Below, in pieces: positions 41,864 to 54,402 of a stretch of 64,000 bases of DNA. The translations under genes were made by a program, and so were the position numbers. Each line of letters starts with the position of its first letter. The stretch's first letter is position 1. Below the pieces are notes generated by a model. That model was not told the origin of the DNA and did no database searches. It saw only the letters and a program-made list of their open reading frames with translations. This stretch comes from Stenotrophomonas maltophilia. Its GTDB lineage: Bacteria; Pseudomonadota; Gammaproteobacteria; Xanthomonadales; Xanthomonadaceae. The stretch covers positions 2,679,001 to 2,743,000 of the forward strand of contig NZ_CP154630.1 of the NCBI RefSeq assembly GCF_039555535.1. The letters run 5' to 3'.

Positions 41864-43132
41864 ATGACCCGACGCCACGACATCGACGCCCTGCGCGTGT
41901 TCGCCTTCGCGCTGCTGATCCTCTACCACACCAGCATGGCCTACGTGGATGACTGGGGTTTCCACCTCAAGAGCCTGCATACCGCCGAATGGCTGCAGTG
42001 GCCGATGCTGTTCATCAACCGCTGGCGGATGTCGCTGCTGTTCCTGATCTCGGGCATCGCCATCGCGATGATGCGACCGGAAGGAAAGCTGCTGCGCTTT
42101 GCCGGCCTGCGCACGTGGCGGCTGCTGCTGCCATTGCTGTTCGGCATGTTCGTGATCGTGCCGATCCAGCCCTACTGCGAAGGCGTGGCCAACGGCCACG
42201 TGGCACCCGGCTTCGGCCACTTCCTGTTGCGCTACTGGCAGGTGCGGCCGTGGCCGGAAGGCAGCTTCGCCGGCTGGCAATACGGCATCACCTGGAACCA
42301 CCTGTGGTACCTGGCCTATCTGTGGAACTACACGCTGGCCCTGGCCCTGTTGATGCCATTGCTGGGAACGGCCGTGGTTCGCCGTGCGATCGCGTTCTGC
42401 GCCGCCTCGCCGATACTGCTGATCGGAATTCCGTCTGCGCTGCTGCTGGCCTGGGTGATCTGGCTGGAGCCGATCTATCCGTCCACCAATGCCCTGCTTG
42501 GCGACTGGTACCAGCACGCGAAGTACGCGACAGTGTTCCTGGCCGGCTACCTGCTCGGTCGCGAGCCGTTGTTCTGGCAGCGCGTGGTCTCCCTGCGCCG
42601 CACCACGCTGTGGCTGGCGCTGGCGGCGGTCGGCTGGTATCTGGGGTTGCGCATCCTCGGCCAGGTGCTGCCGGCTGACTCCTCGCTGCGGCAATGGCCT
42701 GAAACGTTCTGGGACCTGCAGGGCAGGACCAGCCAGTCGGTGTATGTCTGGAGCGCGCTGCTGGCCATCCTCGGCTGGGGCAAGGTCTTCCTCGACCGCC
42801 CGTTCGGCTGGCTGCCGTACTGCACCGAGGCAATCTATCCCTGGTACATGCTGCACCAGAGCCTGATCATTGCCCTGCTGTTCTGGCTCAAGCCGTTGCA
42901 ACTGGGTCCTTGGCTGGAGCCGTCGCTACTGCTGGGCGGCACCGTCGGCGGCTGCATGCTGATCCACGAACTGCTGATCCGACGCTCCCGCTGGCTGCGG
43001 CCCCTGTTCGGCCTGAAGGCCGATCCGAAACGGCCCAGCGAGCATCATACTGATGTAGAGCCAAGCCCATGCTCGGCTGCTCCAGCCATGCGCGGCGCAT
43101 GGGCTCGGCGCGACCCACCCATGAACCGATGA
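41864..43132 (+). CDS. Membrane acyltransferase (type 3 / OpgC-like)
   Basis: A 422-residue integral membrane protein with about ten hydrophobic segments. It starts RRHDIDALRVFAFALLILYHTSMAY, the typical first helix of acyltransferase-3 enzymes with the His (LYHTS) proposed to take part in catalysis. Other features match OpgC-like proteins (RWRMSLLFLISG; EAIYPWYMLHQSLIIALLFW). Such enzymes transfer succinyl, acetyl or other acyl groups to glucans or surface sugars; the substrate here is unknown. The last 28 or so codons run through a SMAG-type dimer, giving a tail unlike the rest. Confidence 0.85.
   Translation: MTRRHDIDALRVFAFALLILYHTSMAYVDDWGFHLKSLHTAEWLQWPMLFINRWRMSLLFLISGIAIAMMRPEGKLLRFAGLRTWRLLLPLLFGMFVIVPIQPYCEGVANGHVAPGFGHFLLRYWQVRPWPEGSFAGWQYGITWNHLWYLAYLWNYTLALALLMPLLGTAVVRRAIAFCAASPILLIGIPSALLLAWVIWLEPIYPSTNALLGDWYQHAKYATVFLAGYLLGREPLFWQRVVSLRRTTLWLALAAVGWYLGLRILGQVLPADSSLRQWPETFWDLQGRTSQSVYVWSALLAILGWGKVFLDRPFGWLPYCTEAIYPWYMLHQSLIIALLFWLKPLQLGPWLEPSLLLGGTVGGCMLIHELLIRRSRWLRPLFGLKADPKRPSEHHTDVEPSPCSAAPAMRGAWARRDPPMNR
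43055..43112. repeat. SMAG-type dimer inside the acyltransferase 3' end
   Basis: Starts GTAGAGCCAAGCCCATGCTCGG and continues with an inverted GCATGGGCTCGG unit. It is translated as part of the preceding gene. Confidence 0.75.
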
Positions 43133-43178
43133 TCCGCTGTCCTCAACGATTGCGCCCATGCTCGCCCGCTTCCACAGT

Positions 43179-43203
43179 GAGCCGAGCATGGGCTCGGCTC
43201 TAC
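43179..43203 (-). repeat. SMAG-type palindrome
   Basis: GAGCCGAGCATGGGCTCGGCTC followed by TAC; its GTAG head is on the - strand. It lies between two convergent genes. Confidence 0.8.
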
Positions 43204-43239
43204 AGGATCAGGGCTCGGACAGCCACGCATGGCGTGGCA

Positions 43240-46134
43240 CTACTTCACCTCGAACTCGCCCACCAGCACGGTTTCGGCGCGATCCTTCAACCGCATCGTG
43301 ACCATCTGGTCCTTCTGCTTCGGCGTGCCCCAGTGGGTGGTCAGGCGCAGCATCAGTGTCGTCGCCCCGGTCACCAGCTGCTGGCGGCTGCCGAAGTAGT
43401 TCGCCTCCACCTTGTACCTGCCCGGCTTGGCGTTGCGCAGCGAGAACTGCTCGGGACCATAGCCGCCGGTGAAGTCCTGCGACATCTGCCCGCCCTGGTA
43501 GGTCAGGCGGTTGCCGTAGTAAGCGCGCTCGCCGTTCGGGTCGGTCACCCACAGGTCCATGTCGCTGTTGTCGGCATCCCACGACAGCACCACGCGCAGG
43601 TCCAGCGGCATCGCCTGCAGCAGGCGTGGGTCGATGGCCGAGGTATCCAGCCGGGGGGTGCTACGCGCCACCAGGTTGGTCAGCTCATCCAGTGCGATCA
43701 GGGCGATGCCATCGAAACGGCTGTCCCACGGGCGCACGACCACCTGGTACAGCGGCACCAGCGCCTGCTGCGGCTTGCCGGCCGCTGCCAGTGCCAGGCC
43801 CAGGTCGCGGAAGCTCTGCGGTTCTTCCTGGCCCATGGCCAGCACCTGCTCGAACACCGGCACCGCCAGCGCGGGCGCATCGGCCTGCATCAGCCGATAG
43901 CCGAGCACGCGCAGCAGGTGGCGATTGTCCAGGTCCATCTCGGCCAGGTTCGACAACACGCGCAGCGCCAGGTCGCGTTGGCCCTGCTCCAGCAGCAGGT
44001 CAGCCACGTCGAGGAAGAATGCGCTGCTGTCGGCATGGGCATCGCGCTCGGCCAGATAGCGGTCATACAGTTGCGACGCCGGGCCCTGGCGCAGGCGCCG
44101 GGCGATGGCCGAGTCCGGCTGCCACGCCGCCAGCTGGATGCCGAGCTCGCCCTCGTTGGCGGCAGCGGGCGCAGCGACACGGCCACCCGTGACCGTGATT
44201 GAATCCAGGGCCTTGTTCGATGCAGGCGCTGAGCGACGTGCACGCGCGCTGCTGGCTTCCATGCGCTGCTCGGCGGCAGCCATCGGTGCCGCAGGGGCCG
44301 GCGCGGCGAGCATCGCTACCGGCGCCGATTCCATCGCGTAGTCCGCGGAGGCCACTTCCAGTGCCCCGCCCTTCGGCTGCGGCGGCCTTCCCTTCGGCCA
44401 GCTGCGGTCCCACCACTGCAGGCGTTCCTTCCAGCGTGCCGCCACTTCATCCAGGCGCTGGCGATCTGCCGCGGCGCGATCCGCCACCTGCACTGCGAAT
44501 CGTGCATCGTATTCGGTGCGAAGCGTGCCAGACGGACGGATCGCATAGCGCAGGTAGTCCTCCAGGGTCTCCAGCACGATCAGCGAGGTATCCGGCCCCA
44601 CCAGGCCAAACTGCTGCGACAGGCGCTGCGTCGCCTCGCGGTTGCCACGGCGGTCGGCGGCCAGCTGCTGCAGGCGCGCCTGCGCCCACAAGCCCGCCAG
44701 CAGTTCTCCGTCGTTGCTCTTCTGCGTGGCGGGCAGCGCCTGCCATTCGCCGCCACCCACGCGCACCCGCATCGGCACGCCATCGGCTGCCAGTCGTGCG
44801 TGCAGCCACAGCCAACCCTGGGCCTCACTGCGACGATCGATCACCACGTCCTGTACGCCACGACCTGCATCGACCTGCACGTCCAACGGCGACGACAGCA
44901 GCTCGCGCGCAGCCGAATCGACATCCTTGCCCAGCGCGACGAAGCGACCGCCATGGGATTCGCTCCAGCCACGCAGTCGGGTGCTGTCGGTGCGGGCACC
45001 GGCGCTGCTGATTGCAAACAGGCGCTGATCCGGTACCAGCGTCGGCAACTGCTCCGGCCCATAGGTCAGCAGGCCATCGCTGACCAGCAGGTATTCCTTC
45101 ACACTCGGCTGCGGCTGCCACTGGGCCAGCGCGCTGGCACCGTCCGGGCGCACCGCCTGCAGTGCCGCGCGCAGCTCGCTCCAGTTGCCTGCGCGGATAC
45201 GGAAGCGCCGTACCGGTTCGGCGCGGTCGCGCAGTACGGTCAGTGCCACCGTGCCGTCACCCATTGCGGCGAAGTACCGATCCAGCAGGGCGAACTCACG
45301 CGTGCGGTCGCGCTGGCCCGCCGAGCCGGAGCCATCCCACAGCAGCCCGACCTCGCTGGGCAGCGTGCGCGGCGAGTGGCTGACCGGCACCGGCAGCTGC
45401 GCCAGCAGGTAGTGGCCGTCCTGCCAGGGCGCCACCTGCACCTGTGCCTGACGTGCCGCCGGCAGGCTCCACTGCAGCTGCGCTGGCAGCTGCGCGCCCT
45501 TGCCCTGCCAGTACAACTGGCCCGCGTTGATTCGGAATGGCGCCGTACCCGCAGTGGTCGCACCCGGCGCCTGCAGCTTCAGCTCAACCGAGGCCGCACC
45601 GGCGGCGAACTGCAGCGGCAGCGTCCACTGCCAGCCTTGTCCGGCGAAGGCCAACGGCTCACGAATCACCAACTGCACGCGGCGGCTGCCACCGGCCGGC
45701 AGCGGATAGATGCGCAGGCGGAACTGGTTGCCGGCGGTCTGTTCCAGCAGGCCCGGATCAACGCCACGGCGGGCGATCTCCTCGAACACCTGGCGGCCGC
45801 GGTCCTTCGGTACCGGCACGGCGTCGCGCAGCTCGCCGTTGATATCCAGGGCGAAGCCGGAGATCTGCTGGCCATCGGCCAGCGGGAACTGCAGCTCGCC
45901 CTCCAGCACGCGCCGGTTCGGGTTGTGGAATTCCAGTGTGATCCGGGTCTGGGCAACGCCGGCCTGCACGTCGCCTTCAATGCGTGCGCGCTGCAGCTGC
46001 ACCGGTTGTTCGGCGGCCGGCGCGATCAGCAGCGGCGTGGTGGCCTGCGGCCGGGAGATCCGTGGCGACTGCGCGCCAGCGGGCCAGGCCACGAGGGCCA
46101 GCAACAACACAGTGCAGCATCGGGCGAAGACCAT
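43240..46134 (-). CDS. Large exported VIT/VWA/DUF2135 protein
   Basis: About 964 residues from the ATG at 46134 (GGAG at 8 nt). After a signal peptide (FARCCTVLLLALVAWPAGA) comes a VIT domain (about 40-170; RITLEFHNPNRRVLEGELQF, and EIARRGVDPGLLEQTAGNQF). A von Willebrand A-like domain has a MIDAS-type DGSGS near residue 275. A low-complexity Ala-rich linker follows at about 615-670, then tetratricopeptide-like helices, then a C-terminal DUF2135 (LSWDADNSDMDLWVTDPNGE and YKVEANYFGS). Such proteins are thought to act in adhesion or envelope assembly; the target is unknown. It is a single gene on its strand, convergent with the acyltransferase. Confidence 0.85.
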   Translation of the reverse strand: MVFARCCTVLLLALVAWPAGAQSPRISRPQATTPLLIAPAAEQPVQLQRARIEGDVQAGVAQTRITLEFHNPNRRVLEGELQFPLADGQQISGFALDINGELRDAVPVPKDRGRQVFEEIARRGVDPGLLEQTAGNQFRLRIYPLPAGGSRRVQLVIREPLAFAGQGWQWTLPLQFAAGAASVELKLQAPGATTAGTAPFRINAGQLYWQGKGAQLPAQLQWSLPAARQAQVQVAPWQDGHYLLAQLPVPVSHSPRTLPSEVGLLWDGSGSAGQRDRTREFALLDRYFAAMGDGTVALTVLRDRAEPVRRFRIRAGNWSELRAALQAVRPDGASALAQWQPQPSVKEYLLVSDGLLTYGPEQLPTLVPDQRLFAISSAGARTDSTRLRGWSESHGGRFVALGKDVDSAARELLSSPLDVQVDAGRGVQDVVIDRRSEAQGWLWLHARLAADGVPMRVRVGGGEWQALPATQKSNDGELLAGLWAQARLQQLAADRRGNREATQRLSQQFGLVGPDTSLIVLETLEDYLRYAIRPSGTLRTEYDARFAVQVADRAAADRQRLDEVAARWKERLQWWDRSWPKGRPPQPKGGALEVASADYAMESAPVAMLAAPAPAAPMAAAEQRMEASSARARRSAPASNKALDSITVTGGRVAAPAAANEGELGIQLAAWQPDSAIARRLRQGPASQLYDRYLAERDAHADSSAFFLDVADLLLEQGQRDLALRVLSNLAEMDLDNRHLLRVLGYRLMQADAPALAVPVFEQVLAMGQEEPQSFRDLGLALAAAGKPQQALVPLYQVVVRPWDSRFDGIALIALDELTNLVARSTPRLDTSAIDPRLLQAMPLDLRVVLSWDADNSDMDLWVTDPNGERAYYGNRLTYQGGQMSQDFTGGYGPEQFSLRNAKPGRYKVEANYFGSRQQLVTGATTLMLRLTTHWGTPKQKDQMVTMRLKDRAETVLVGEFEVK

Positions 46135-46214
46135 GACCGGACTCCAGTGGGATCGTGGACGGTTCAACGCTTCAGCATGGCAGACGGGGTTACCGTTCCA
46201 ACACTGAAGTCGTC

Positions 46215-46236
46215 CGCCGGGCGTGGCCCGGCGCTA
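46215..46236 (-). repeat. SMAG-type palindrome
   Basis: GCCGGGCGTGGCCCGGC followed by GCTAC; GTAG-headed on the - strand. It lies between the VIT/VWA gene and the end of recJ. Confidence 0.65.
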
Positions 46237-46259
46237 CCTTGGCGTCTGGCCCCCCTTTC

Positions 46260-48023
46260 CTAGGCGGGCAGGCTGTGCTCGACGATCAGCTGGATGGCGC
46301 TGCCGCCGCGGTAGTCGTCGCAGGCCAGGCGGTAGGCGAGATGCACGTGGCGGCCCGGCGCGTTCCCGTGCCAGCCGCCGAAGTGGATCGCGTTGATCGT
46401 GCCGGGTACGCCTGGCAGGCGCAGTTCCAGCTTGAGGTGGCGTTCCTTCAGCACGCGCCAGTTGGCCACTTCGAAGTGGCCGTCGAACAGCGGCTCGGGG
46501 AAGCCTTGGCCCCACGGTCCAGCAAGACGCAGCGCGTCGGCGTGGCGATGGTCGAGTTCGTCCGCCGCCAGTTCGCCGTCGCTGAGTACCTGCTGCTGCA
46601 GCGCGGCCGGGTCGAGCATTTCCAGCACCACGGCGACGAAGGCCGCCTTGAAGTCATCGACGTGATCGAGGCGCAGGCTGAGGCCGGCCGCCATGGCGTG
46701 GCCGCCGAAGCGTTCGATCAAGCCCGGATGGCGCGCATCGACCAATGCCAGTGCGTCACGGATATGCAGGCCGGGAATGGAGCGCGCCGAGCCACGCAGG
46801 GTGTCGGCACCGGGTTCGGACGGCGCGAAGGCGATCACCGGGCGATGCAGGCGGTCCTTCATCTTCGACGCGACCAGCCCCACCACGCCCGGGTGCCAGT
46901 CGGCGTCGAACAGGCAGGCCGCGACCGGACGTTGCCCGGCCATCTCCAGCACCACGCGGGTCAGCGCCTGCTCGGCGTCGTCGGTCATCGACTGCTGCAC
47001 GGCGCGGCGCTCCGAGTTGATCTGTTCCAGCGTCTGCGCGATCTCGCGCGCCTGGCGCGGGTCTTCGGTCAGCAGCAGCGCGATGCCCAGCGCCATGTCT
47101 TCCAGGCGGCCCGCAGCATTCAGGCGTGGGCCGAGGGCGAAGCCGATGTCGGTGGCGGTCAGTCGCGCGGCGTCACGGCCACTGGCTTCGATCAGGGCAC
47201 GCAGGCCGATGCAGCCCTGCCCTGCACGCAACCGACGCAGGCCCGCGCTGACCAGCGCACGGTTGTTCGGGTCCAGCGCCACCAGATCGGCGACGGTGCC
47301 AACCGCCACCAGGTCCAGCAACGTGGTCAGGTCCGGGCCCTTGCCATCGGCGAAGACGCCGGCCTCGCGCATCTGACGGCGCAATGCCATCAGCACGTAG
47401 AAGATCACGCCGACGCCGGCCAGCGATTTGCTGGGGAACGCATCACCGTCCAGGTTTGGATCGACGATGACATCGGCCGGCGGCAACTGCGGACCGGGAA
47501 GATGATGGTCGGTGACCAGCACCTGCCAGCCGCGTGCCTTGGCCGCAATGACACCCGCGTGGCAGGCAATGCCATGGTCGACCGTGACCAGCAGGTCCGG
47601 CTTCAACTCGGCCAGTTCCTCCACCAGCGACGGCGACAGGCCATAGCCATGCACCATGCGGTTCGGCACGGCGTGGAAGACATGCCGTGCGCCGAGCATG
47701 CGCAGGCCACGCACGCCGACCGCACAGGCGGTGGCGCCATCGCAATCGAAATCGCCGACCACCAGGATGCGCTTGTCGTTGGCGATGGCCTCGACCAGCA
47801 GGCCCACCGCATCGTCGATGCCGGTCAGCAACTCGGGAGCGTGCAGATTGCCCAGCTTCGGCTGCGCCAGCTCCGGGGTATGCGCGCCGCGTGCAGCGTA
47901 CAGGCGCGCCAGCAGCGGCAGCGTGCCCTCCGGCCAGCTTCCGGGCACGACCGCATCGCGGCGGCGGATCGTCGGCGTATCAGGGGATGACTGCACAGCA
48001 TCGGCGGCAAGGGACATCGGCAT
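46260..48023 (-). CDS. recJ: Single-stranded-DNA exonuclease RecJ
   Basis: About 587 residues (577 in E. coli). The DHH-family motifs are present: VGDFDCDGATACAVG, TVDHGIACHAG, TDHHLPGPQLP, and the C-terminal DHHA1-type segment RFGGHAMAAGLSL. It degrades single-stranded DNA 5' to 3' in RecF recombination and mismatch repair. Two Met codons at 48023 and 48017 are candidates; neither has a clear SD. The same recJ-rpfE-greA-carBA order is found in Xanthomonas. A long SMAG-like inverted repeat separates it from rpfE. Confidence 0.95.
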   Translation of the reverse strand: MPMSLAADAVQSSPDTPTIRRRDAVVPGSWPEGTLPLLARLYAARGAHTPELAQPKLGNLHAPELLTGIDDAVGLLVEAIANDKRILVVGDFDCDGATACAVGVRGLRMLGARHVFHAVPNRMVHGYGLSPSLVEELAELKPDLLVTVDHGIACHAGVIAAKARGWQVLVTDHHLPGPQLPPADVIVDPNLDGDAFPSKSLAGVGVIFYVLMALRRQMREAGVFADGKGPDLTTLLDLVAVGTVADLVALDPNNRALVSAGLRRLRAGQGCIGLRALIEASGRDAARLTATDIGFALGPRLNAAGRLEDMALGIALLLTEDPRQAREIAQTLEQINSERRAVQQSMTDDAEQALTRVVLEMAGQRPVAACLFDADWHPGVVGLVASKMKDRLHRPVIAFAPSEPGADTLRGSARSIPGLHIRDALALVDARHPGLIERFGGHAMAAGLSLRLDHVDDFKAAFVAVVLEMLDPAALQQQVLSDGELAADELDHRHADALRLAGPWGQGFPEPLFDGHFEVANWRVLKERHLKLELRLPGVPGTINAIHFGGWHGNAPGRHVHLAYRLACDDYRGGSAIQLIVEHSLPA

Positions 48024-48072
48024 CGCCGGGTGACGGAGGACCCGTCGATGATACCGCCACGGCGGCCGCCCG

Positions 48073-48159
48073 GTAGAGTCGACTGTTAGTCGACTAACGC
48101 GCAACGCGCGGGATTTTCTGCATCCGAGCGAAGTGCAGTCGACTAACAGTCGACTCTAC
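48073..48159. repeat. SMAG-type dimer with perfect 22-bp arms
   Basis: GTAGAGTCGACTGTTAGTCGAC at the left end is repeated as its exact complement at the right end; each arm is also an internal palindrome around GTCGAC. It lies between rpfE and recJ. Confidence 0.85.
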
Positions 48160-48180
48160 CTACCGGATCCTGCCGGATGC

Positions 48181-49098
48181 TCAGTCGTGAAGCTGGCGCG
48201 GCTTCTTCCAGAACTGCCAGCGCTGGCCGCGGTCCAGCTGGAACTGCAGGCCATCCTCGAAATCCAGCACCAGCCGCTGCAGTTCGCCACGCTTCAGCGC
48301 GGCCAGCAACGGCCGGATCGCATCGTTGCCGAGCTGCTGCAGCGAACGCAGCTGGCGCAGATCGACCAGTGCATCCACGGCCTGCTCGCCATCGACCGCC
48401 ACACCCGCGGCCAGAGCCAGGCCCTGCAGCAGGGCATCGCGGCTGCGCACCTGCGCGTGTGGCGTACTCACCGACACCGGCATCACGCCACCGCCCCAGA
48501 ACCACAGCGAGTTGATCGGCTGCTGGCCCTGCGCGGCACGTTGCTGGTTCCAGGAATGGTTGTGCAGCAGCACCTGCGCTTCGGTCATCAGCGCGCGCCA
48601 GCGGCGACCGCCCTCGCCTTCGGGCAGGTGCGAGAACAGGTCATCGCCGAGCACCTCGTCCGGGCTGTCGAAGTCAGGCAACGCCATGTCGATCGGAAGC
48701 CGCAGGTACCAGCGCGAAGGGTCCGGCGCGTCGAGCACGAATCCGGCATCGGCAAACAGCGGCTGCAGCACCGGCAACAGTGCCAGGCAGTCGGCCAATG
48801 TCGGCCGCAGCGTCTCGCCGTAGGCCATCATCCGCGCGCCGTGCATGTCCGGCACCATGCAGGCCGGGTCGGCACGCAGCCAGCTGGCGCCGGCTGCATC
48901 GCCGACGTCGCGCTGGCGGGTCATCGCGGCTACCGGCCAATGCGGCGCGGCAACCGTGAAATGGCGCGTCAGTTGTGCACGTTCGCCCGGTGCGACCTGC
49001 ACCGTCGTGGCACGGCCGAGCGCACGCGCCACATCGTCCGGCAGCGCAGCCGCGGCAAAGCGGCTGCGTGCAGGCAACAGCAGGGTCGCCGTCGCCAC
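48181..49098 (-). CDS. rpfE: RpfE-like protein (phosphoglycerate-mutase-related family)
   Basis: A 305-residue cytoplasmic protein recognised mainly by its place between recJ and greA, where Xanthomonas has rpfE, and by the HNHSWNQQRAAQGQQPINSLWFWGGG region typical of this family. Databases usually label it a cofactor-independent phosphoglycerate-mutase-like protein. No full alkaline-phosphatase-fold active site is evident, so the biochemical role is unknown. In Xanthomonas, rpfE mutants have altered levels of extracellular enzymes. It starts with GTG at 49098, 4 bp after the greA stop. Confidence 0.85.
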   Translation of the reverse strand: MATATLLLPARSRFAAAALPDDVARALGRATTVQVAPGERAQLTRHFTVAAPHWPVAAMTRQRDVGDAAGASWLRADPACMVPDMHGARMMAYGETLRPTLADCLALLPVLQPLFADAGFVLDAPDPSRWYLRLPIDMALPDFDSPDEVLGDDLFSHLPEGEGGRRWRALMTEAQVLLHNHSWNQQRAAQGQQPINSLWFWGGGVMPVSVSTPHAQVRSRDALLQGLALAAGVAVDGEQAVDALVDLRQLRSLQQLGNDAIRPLLAALKRGELQRLVLDFEDGLQFQLDRGQRWQFWKKPRQLHD

Positions 49099-49102
49099 GC
49101 GG

Positions 49103-49575
49103 TCAGTCCACGTAGCTGACGCTGACGATCTCGTACTCGCGCTGGCCGGCCGGGGCGTCGATCACGATCGAATCGCCTTCCAGCTTGCCGATCATCGCGC
49201 GCGCCACAGGCGAGGAAATCGCGATCAGGCCCAGCTTGATGTCCGCTTCCAGGTCACCGACGATCTGGTACTTCTTCTCTTCGTCGGTTTCCACGTCAGC
49301 CAGCGTCACGCTGGCGCCGAACACCACCTTGGAGCCGGCGTTGAGCTTGCTCACGTCGATGATCTCGGCGTGCGACAGCTCGCCTTCCAGCTGCTTGATG
49401 CGCCCTTCGATGAAGCCCTGCTCCTCGCGCGCGGCGTGGTACTCGGCATTCTCCTTCAGGTCGCCGTGCTCACGCGCTTCGGCGATGGCCGCAATGACTT
49501 TCGGGCGCTTGACCGACTTCAGGTGATCCAGCTCATCGCGCAGCTTCTGCGCGCCCTTCATGGTGATCGGTGCTC

Positions 49576-49579
<4 letters not shown>
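49103..49579 (-). CDS. greA: Transcription elongation factor GreA
   Basis: A 158-residue protein, the exact family length. The N-terminal coiled coil carries the acidic tip ([20 protein letters not shown], about 33-52) that inserts into the RNA polymerase secondary channel to rescue backtracked complexes. The C-terminal FKBP-like domain follows ([14 protein letters not shown]). Its ATG overlaps the carB stop by 4 nt (ATGA), so it is translated from the carAB transcript. Confidence 0.97.
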
Positions 49580-52818
<3,239 letters not shown>

Positions 52819-52966
52819 TTTCTTCTCTAAGTCAGTACAGCGTGACAAGGGGGGTGATCGCACGCTGTCGATCAGGAATCTTGATCCGCAGCGCCGCGCC
52901 GGGGGCAGCAGCGATGCGGGGTTTACGGTCCATCGCGACGCCACCGGGAGGCCGGCGGCGTACTGA

Positions 52967-54094
52967 TCACGCCTTGGCCTGCTCCATCAGCACCACGAAG
53001 CGGTCGAACAACGGACCGACGTCGGTCGGGCCCGGCGACGCTTCCGGGTGGCCCTGGAACGAGAACGCCGGCACGTCGGTGCGGGCGACACCCTGGTTGG
53101 TGCCATCGAACAGCGAACGGTGGGTCACGCGCAGGGTCGGCGGCAGGGTCGCTTCATCGATCGCGAAGCCGTGGTTCTGCGAGGTGATCATCACCCGGCC
53201 GCTGTCCAGGTCCTGCACCGGGTGGTTGGCACCGTGGTGGCCATGGCCCATCTTCATGGTCTTCGCGCCCGAGGCCAGGCCGAGCAGCTGATGGCCCAGG
53301 CAGATGCCGAAGGTCGGGATCTTCACGTCGATGAAGGCCTTGATCGCGTCGATGGCGTAGTTGCACGGTTCCGGGTCACCCGGGCCGTTGGACAGGAACA
53401 CACCATCCGGCTTCAGTGCCAGCACCTCGGCGGCCGGGGTCTGCGCCGGCACCACGGTCACTTCGCAGCCGCGCTCGGCCAGCATGCGCAGGATGTTGGT
53501 CTTCACGCCGAAATCGTAGGCCACGACCTTGAACTTCGCCGGCACGCTGACGAAGGCATTGGCATCCAGGTCCAGCTGGCCCTCGGTCCAGGTGTAGGTC
53601 TTCTCGGTAGTGACAACCTTGGCCAGATCCATGCCCTTCAGCCCCGGGAACTTGCGGGCGGCTTCCAGTGCCTTTTCCACGTCGATGTCACCGGCCATCA
53701 ACGCACCGTTCTGTGCGCCCTTCTCGCGCAGGATGCGGGTCAGCTTGCGGGTGTCGATGCCGGCGATGGCGACCACGCCACGCTGGATCAGCCAATCCTG
53801 CAGCGACACCTGGCTGCGCCAGTTGCTGGGGCGGCGCGGAACATCGCGCACGATCAGGCCGGCCGACCACACCTTGGACGCTTCATTGTCCTGGTCGGTC
53901 ATGCCGGTATTTCCGATATGCGGATAGGTCAGCGTGACCATCTGCCGGGCGTAGGACGGGTCGGTCAACACTTCCTGATAGCCGGTCATGGCGGTGTTGA
54001 ACACCACCTCACCGACGGACAGGCCGGGCGCGCCTACGGATTCGCCCTCGAATACGGTGCCGTCTTCGAGGACGAGGATTGCGGCTTGGGTCAC
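52967..54094 (-). CDS. carA: Carbamoyl-phosphate synthase small subunit
   Basis: A 375-residue glutaminase subunit. The N-terminal CPSase domain starts [19 protein letters not shown]; the class I amidotransferase domain has the catalytic Cys in [17 protein letters not shown] and His/Glu in the [10 protein letters not shown] region. It supplies ammonia to CarB. The start is most likely the GTG at 54094; the frame is open for 58 more codons upstream without family similarity. The interval to carB (148 bp) has no gene. Confidence 0.96.
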   Translation of the reverse strand: MTQAAILVLEDGTVFEGESVGAPGLSVGEVVFNTAMTGYQEVLTDPSYARQMVTLTYPHIGNTGMTDQDNEASKVWSAGLIVRDVPRRPSNWRSQVSLQDWLIQRGVVAIAGIDTRKLTRILREKGAQNGALMAGDIDVEKALEAARKFPGLKGMDLAKVVTTEKTYTWTEGQLDLDANAFVSVPAKFKVVAYDFGVKTNILRMLAERGCEVTVVPAQTPAAEVLALKPDGVFLSNGPGDPEPCNYAIDAIKAFIDVKIPTFGICLGHQLLGLASGAKTMKMGHGHHGANHPVQDLDSGRVMITSQNHGFAIDEATLPPTLRVTHRSLFDGTNQGVARTDVPAFSFQGHPEASPGPTDVGPLFDRFVVLMEQAKA

Positions 54095-54402
54095 GGGAAT
54101 CTCACTTTGGCTACCGAGGGGGCTGCCGAAGTCACGCCTGCGCTTCACGGAAATCCGGTTGCAAAAAAGCGCGGACGTACGGTCTGGGACCGGTCCGGCT
54201 TTCGTGATTCGGCGAGTGCGAATTGTAGCGCTGACGGGGCGCTCGCGCCAGCGGTTATCGCGCTTCATGAACAGGCGATTGCGTATTCATTTCAATCCGG
54301 CGGCGTATGCGGCGCCCGCTACCCGGTAGTGCCGGCCGCTGGCCGGCAACCCCATTGGCTCCCGTCCCCCAAGGGTGCCGGCCAGCGGCCGGCACTACCG
54401 CC
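54095..54402. other. carA upstream region
   Basis: A 308-bp interval between dapB and carA on the same strand. The part nearest carA is less GC-rich and probably holds its promoter; I could not define boxes. The part nearest dapB is filled by the repeat at 54326-54398. No gene is seen. Confidence 0.6.
54326..54398. repeat. SMAG-type dimer
   Basis: GTAGTGCCGGCCGCTGGCCGGCA at the left and the inverted unit TGCCGGCCAGCGGCCGGCACTAC at the right, a 73-bp head-to-head pair just after the dapB stop. Confidence 0.85.
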
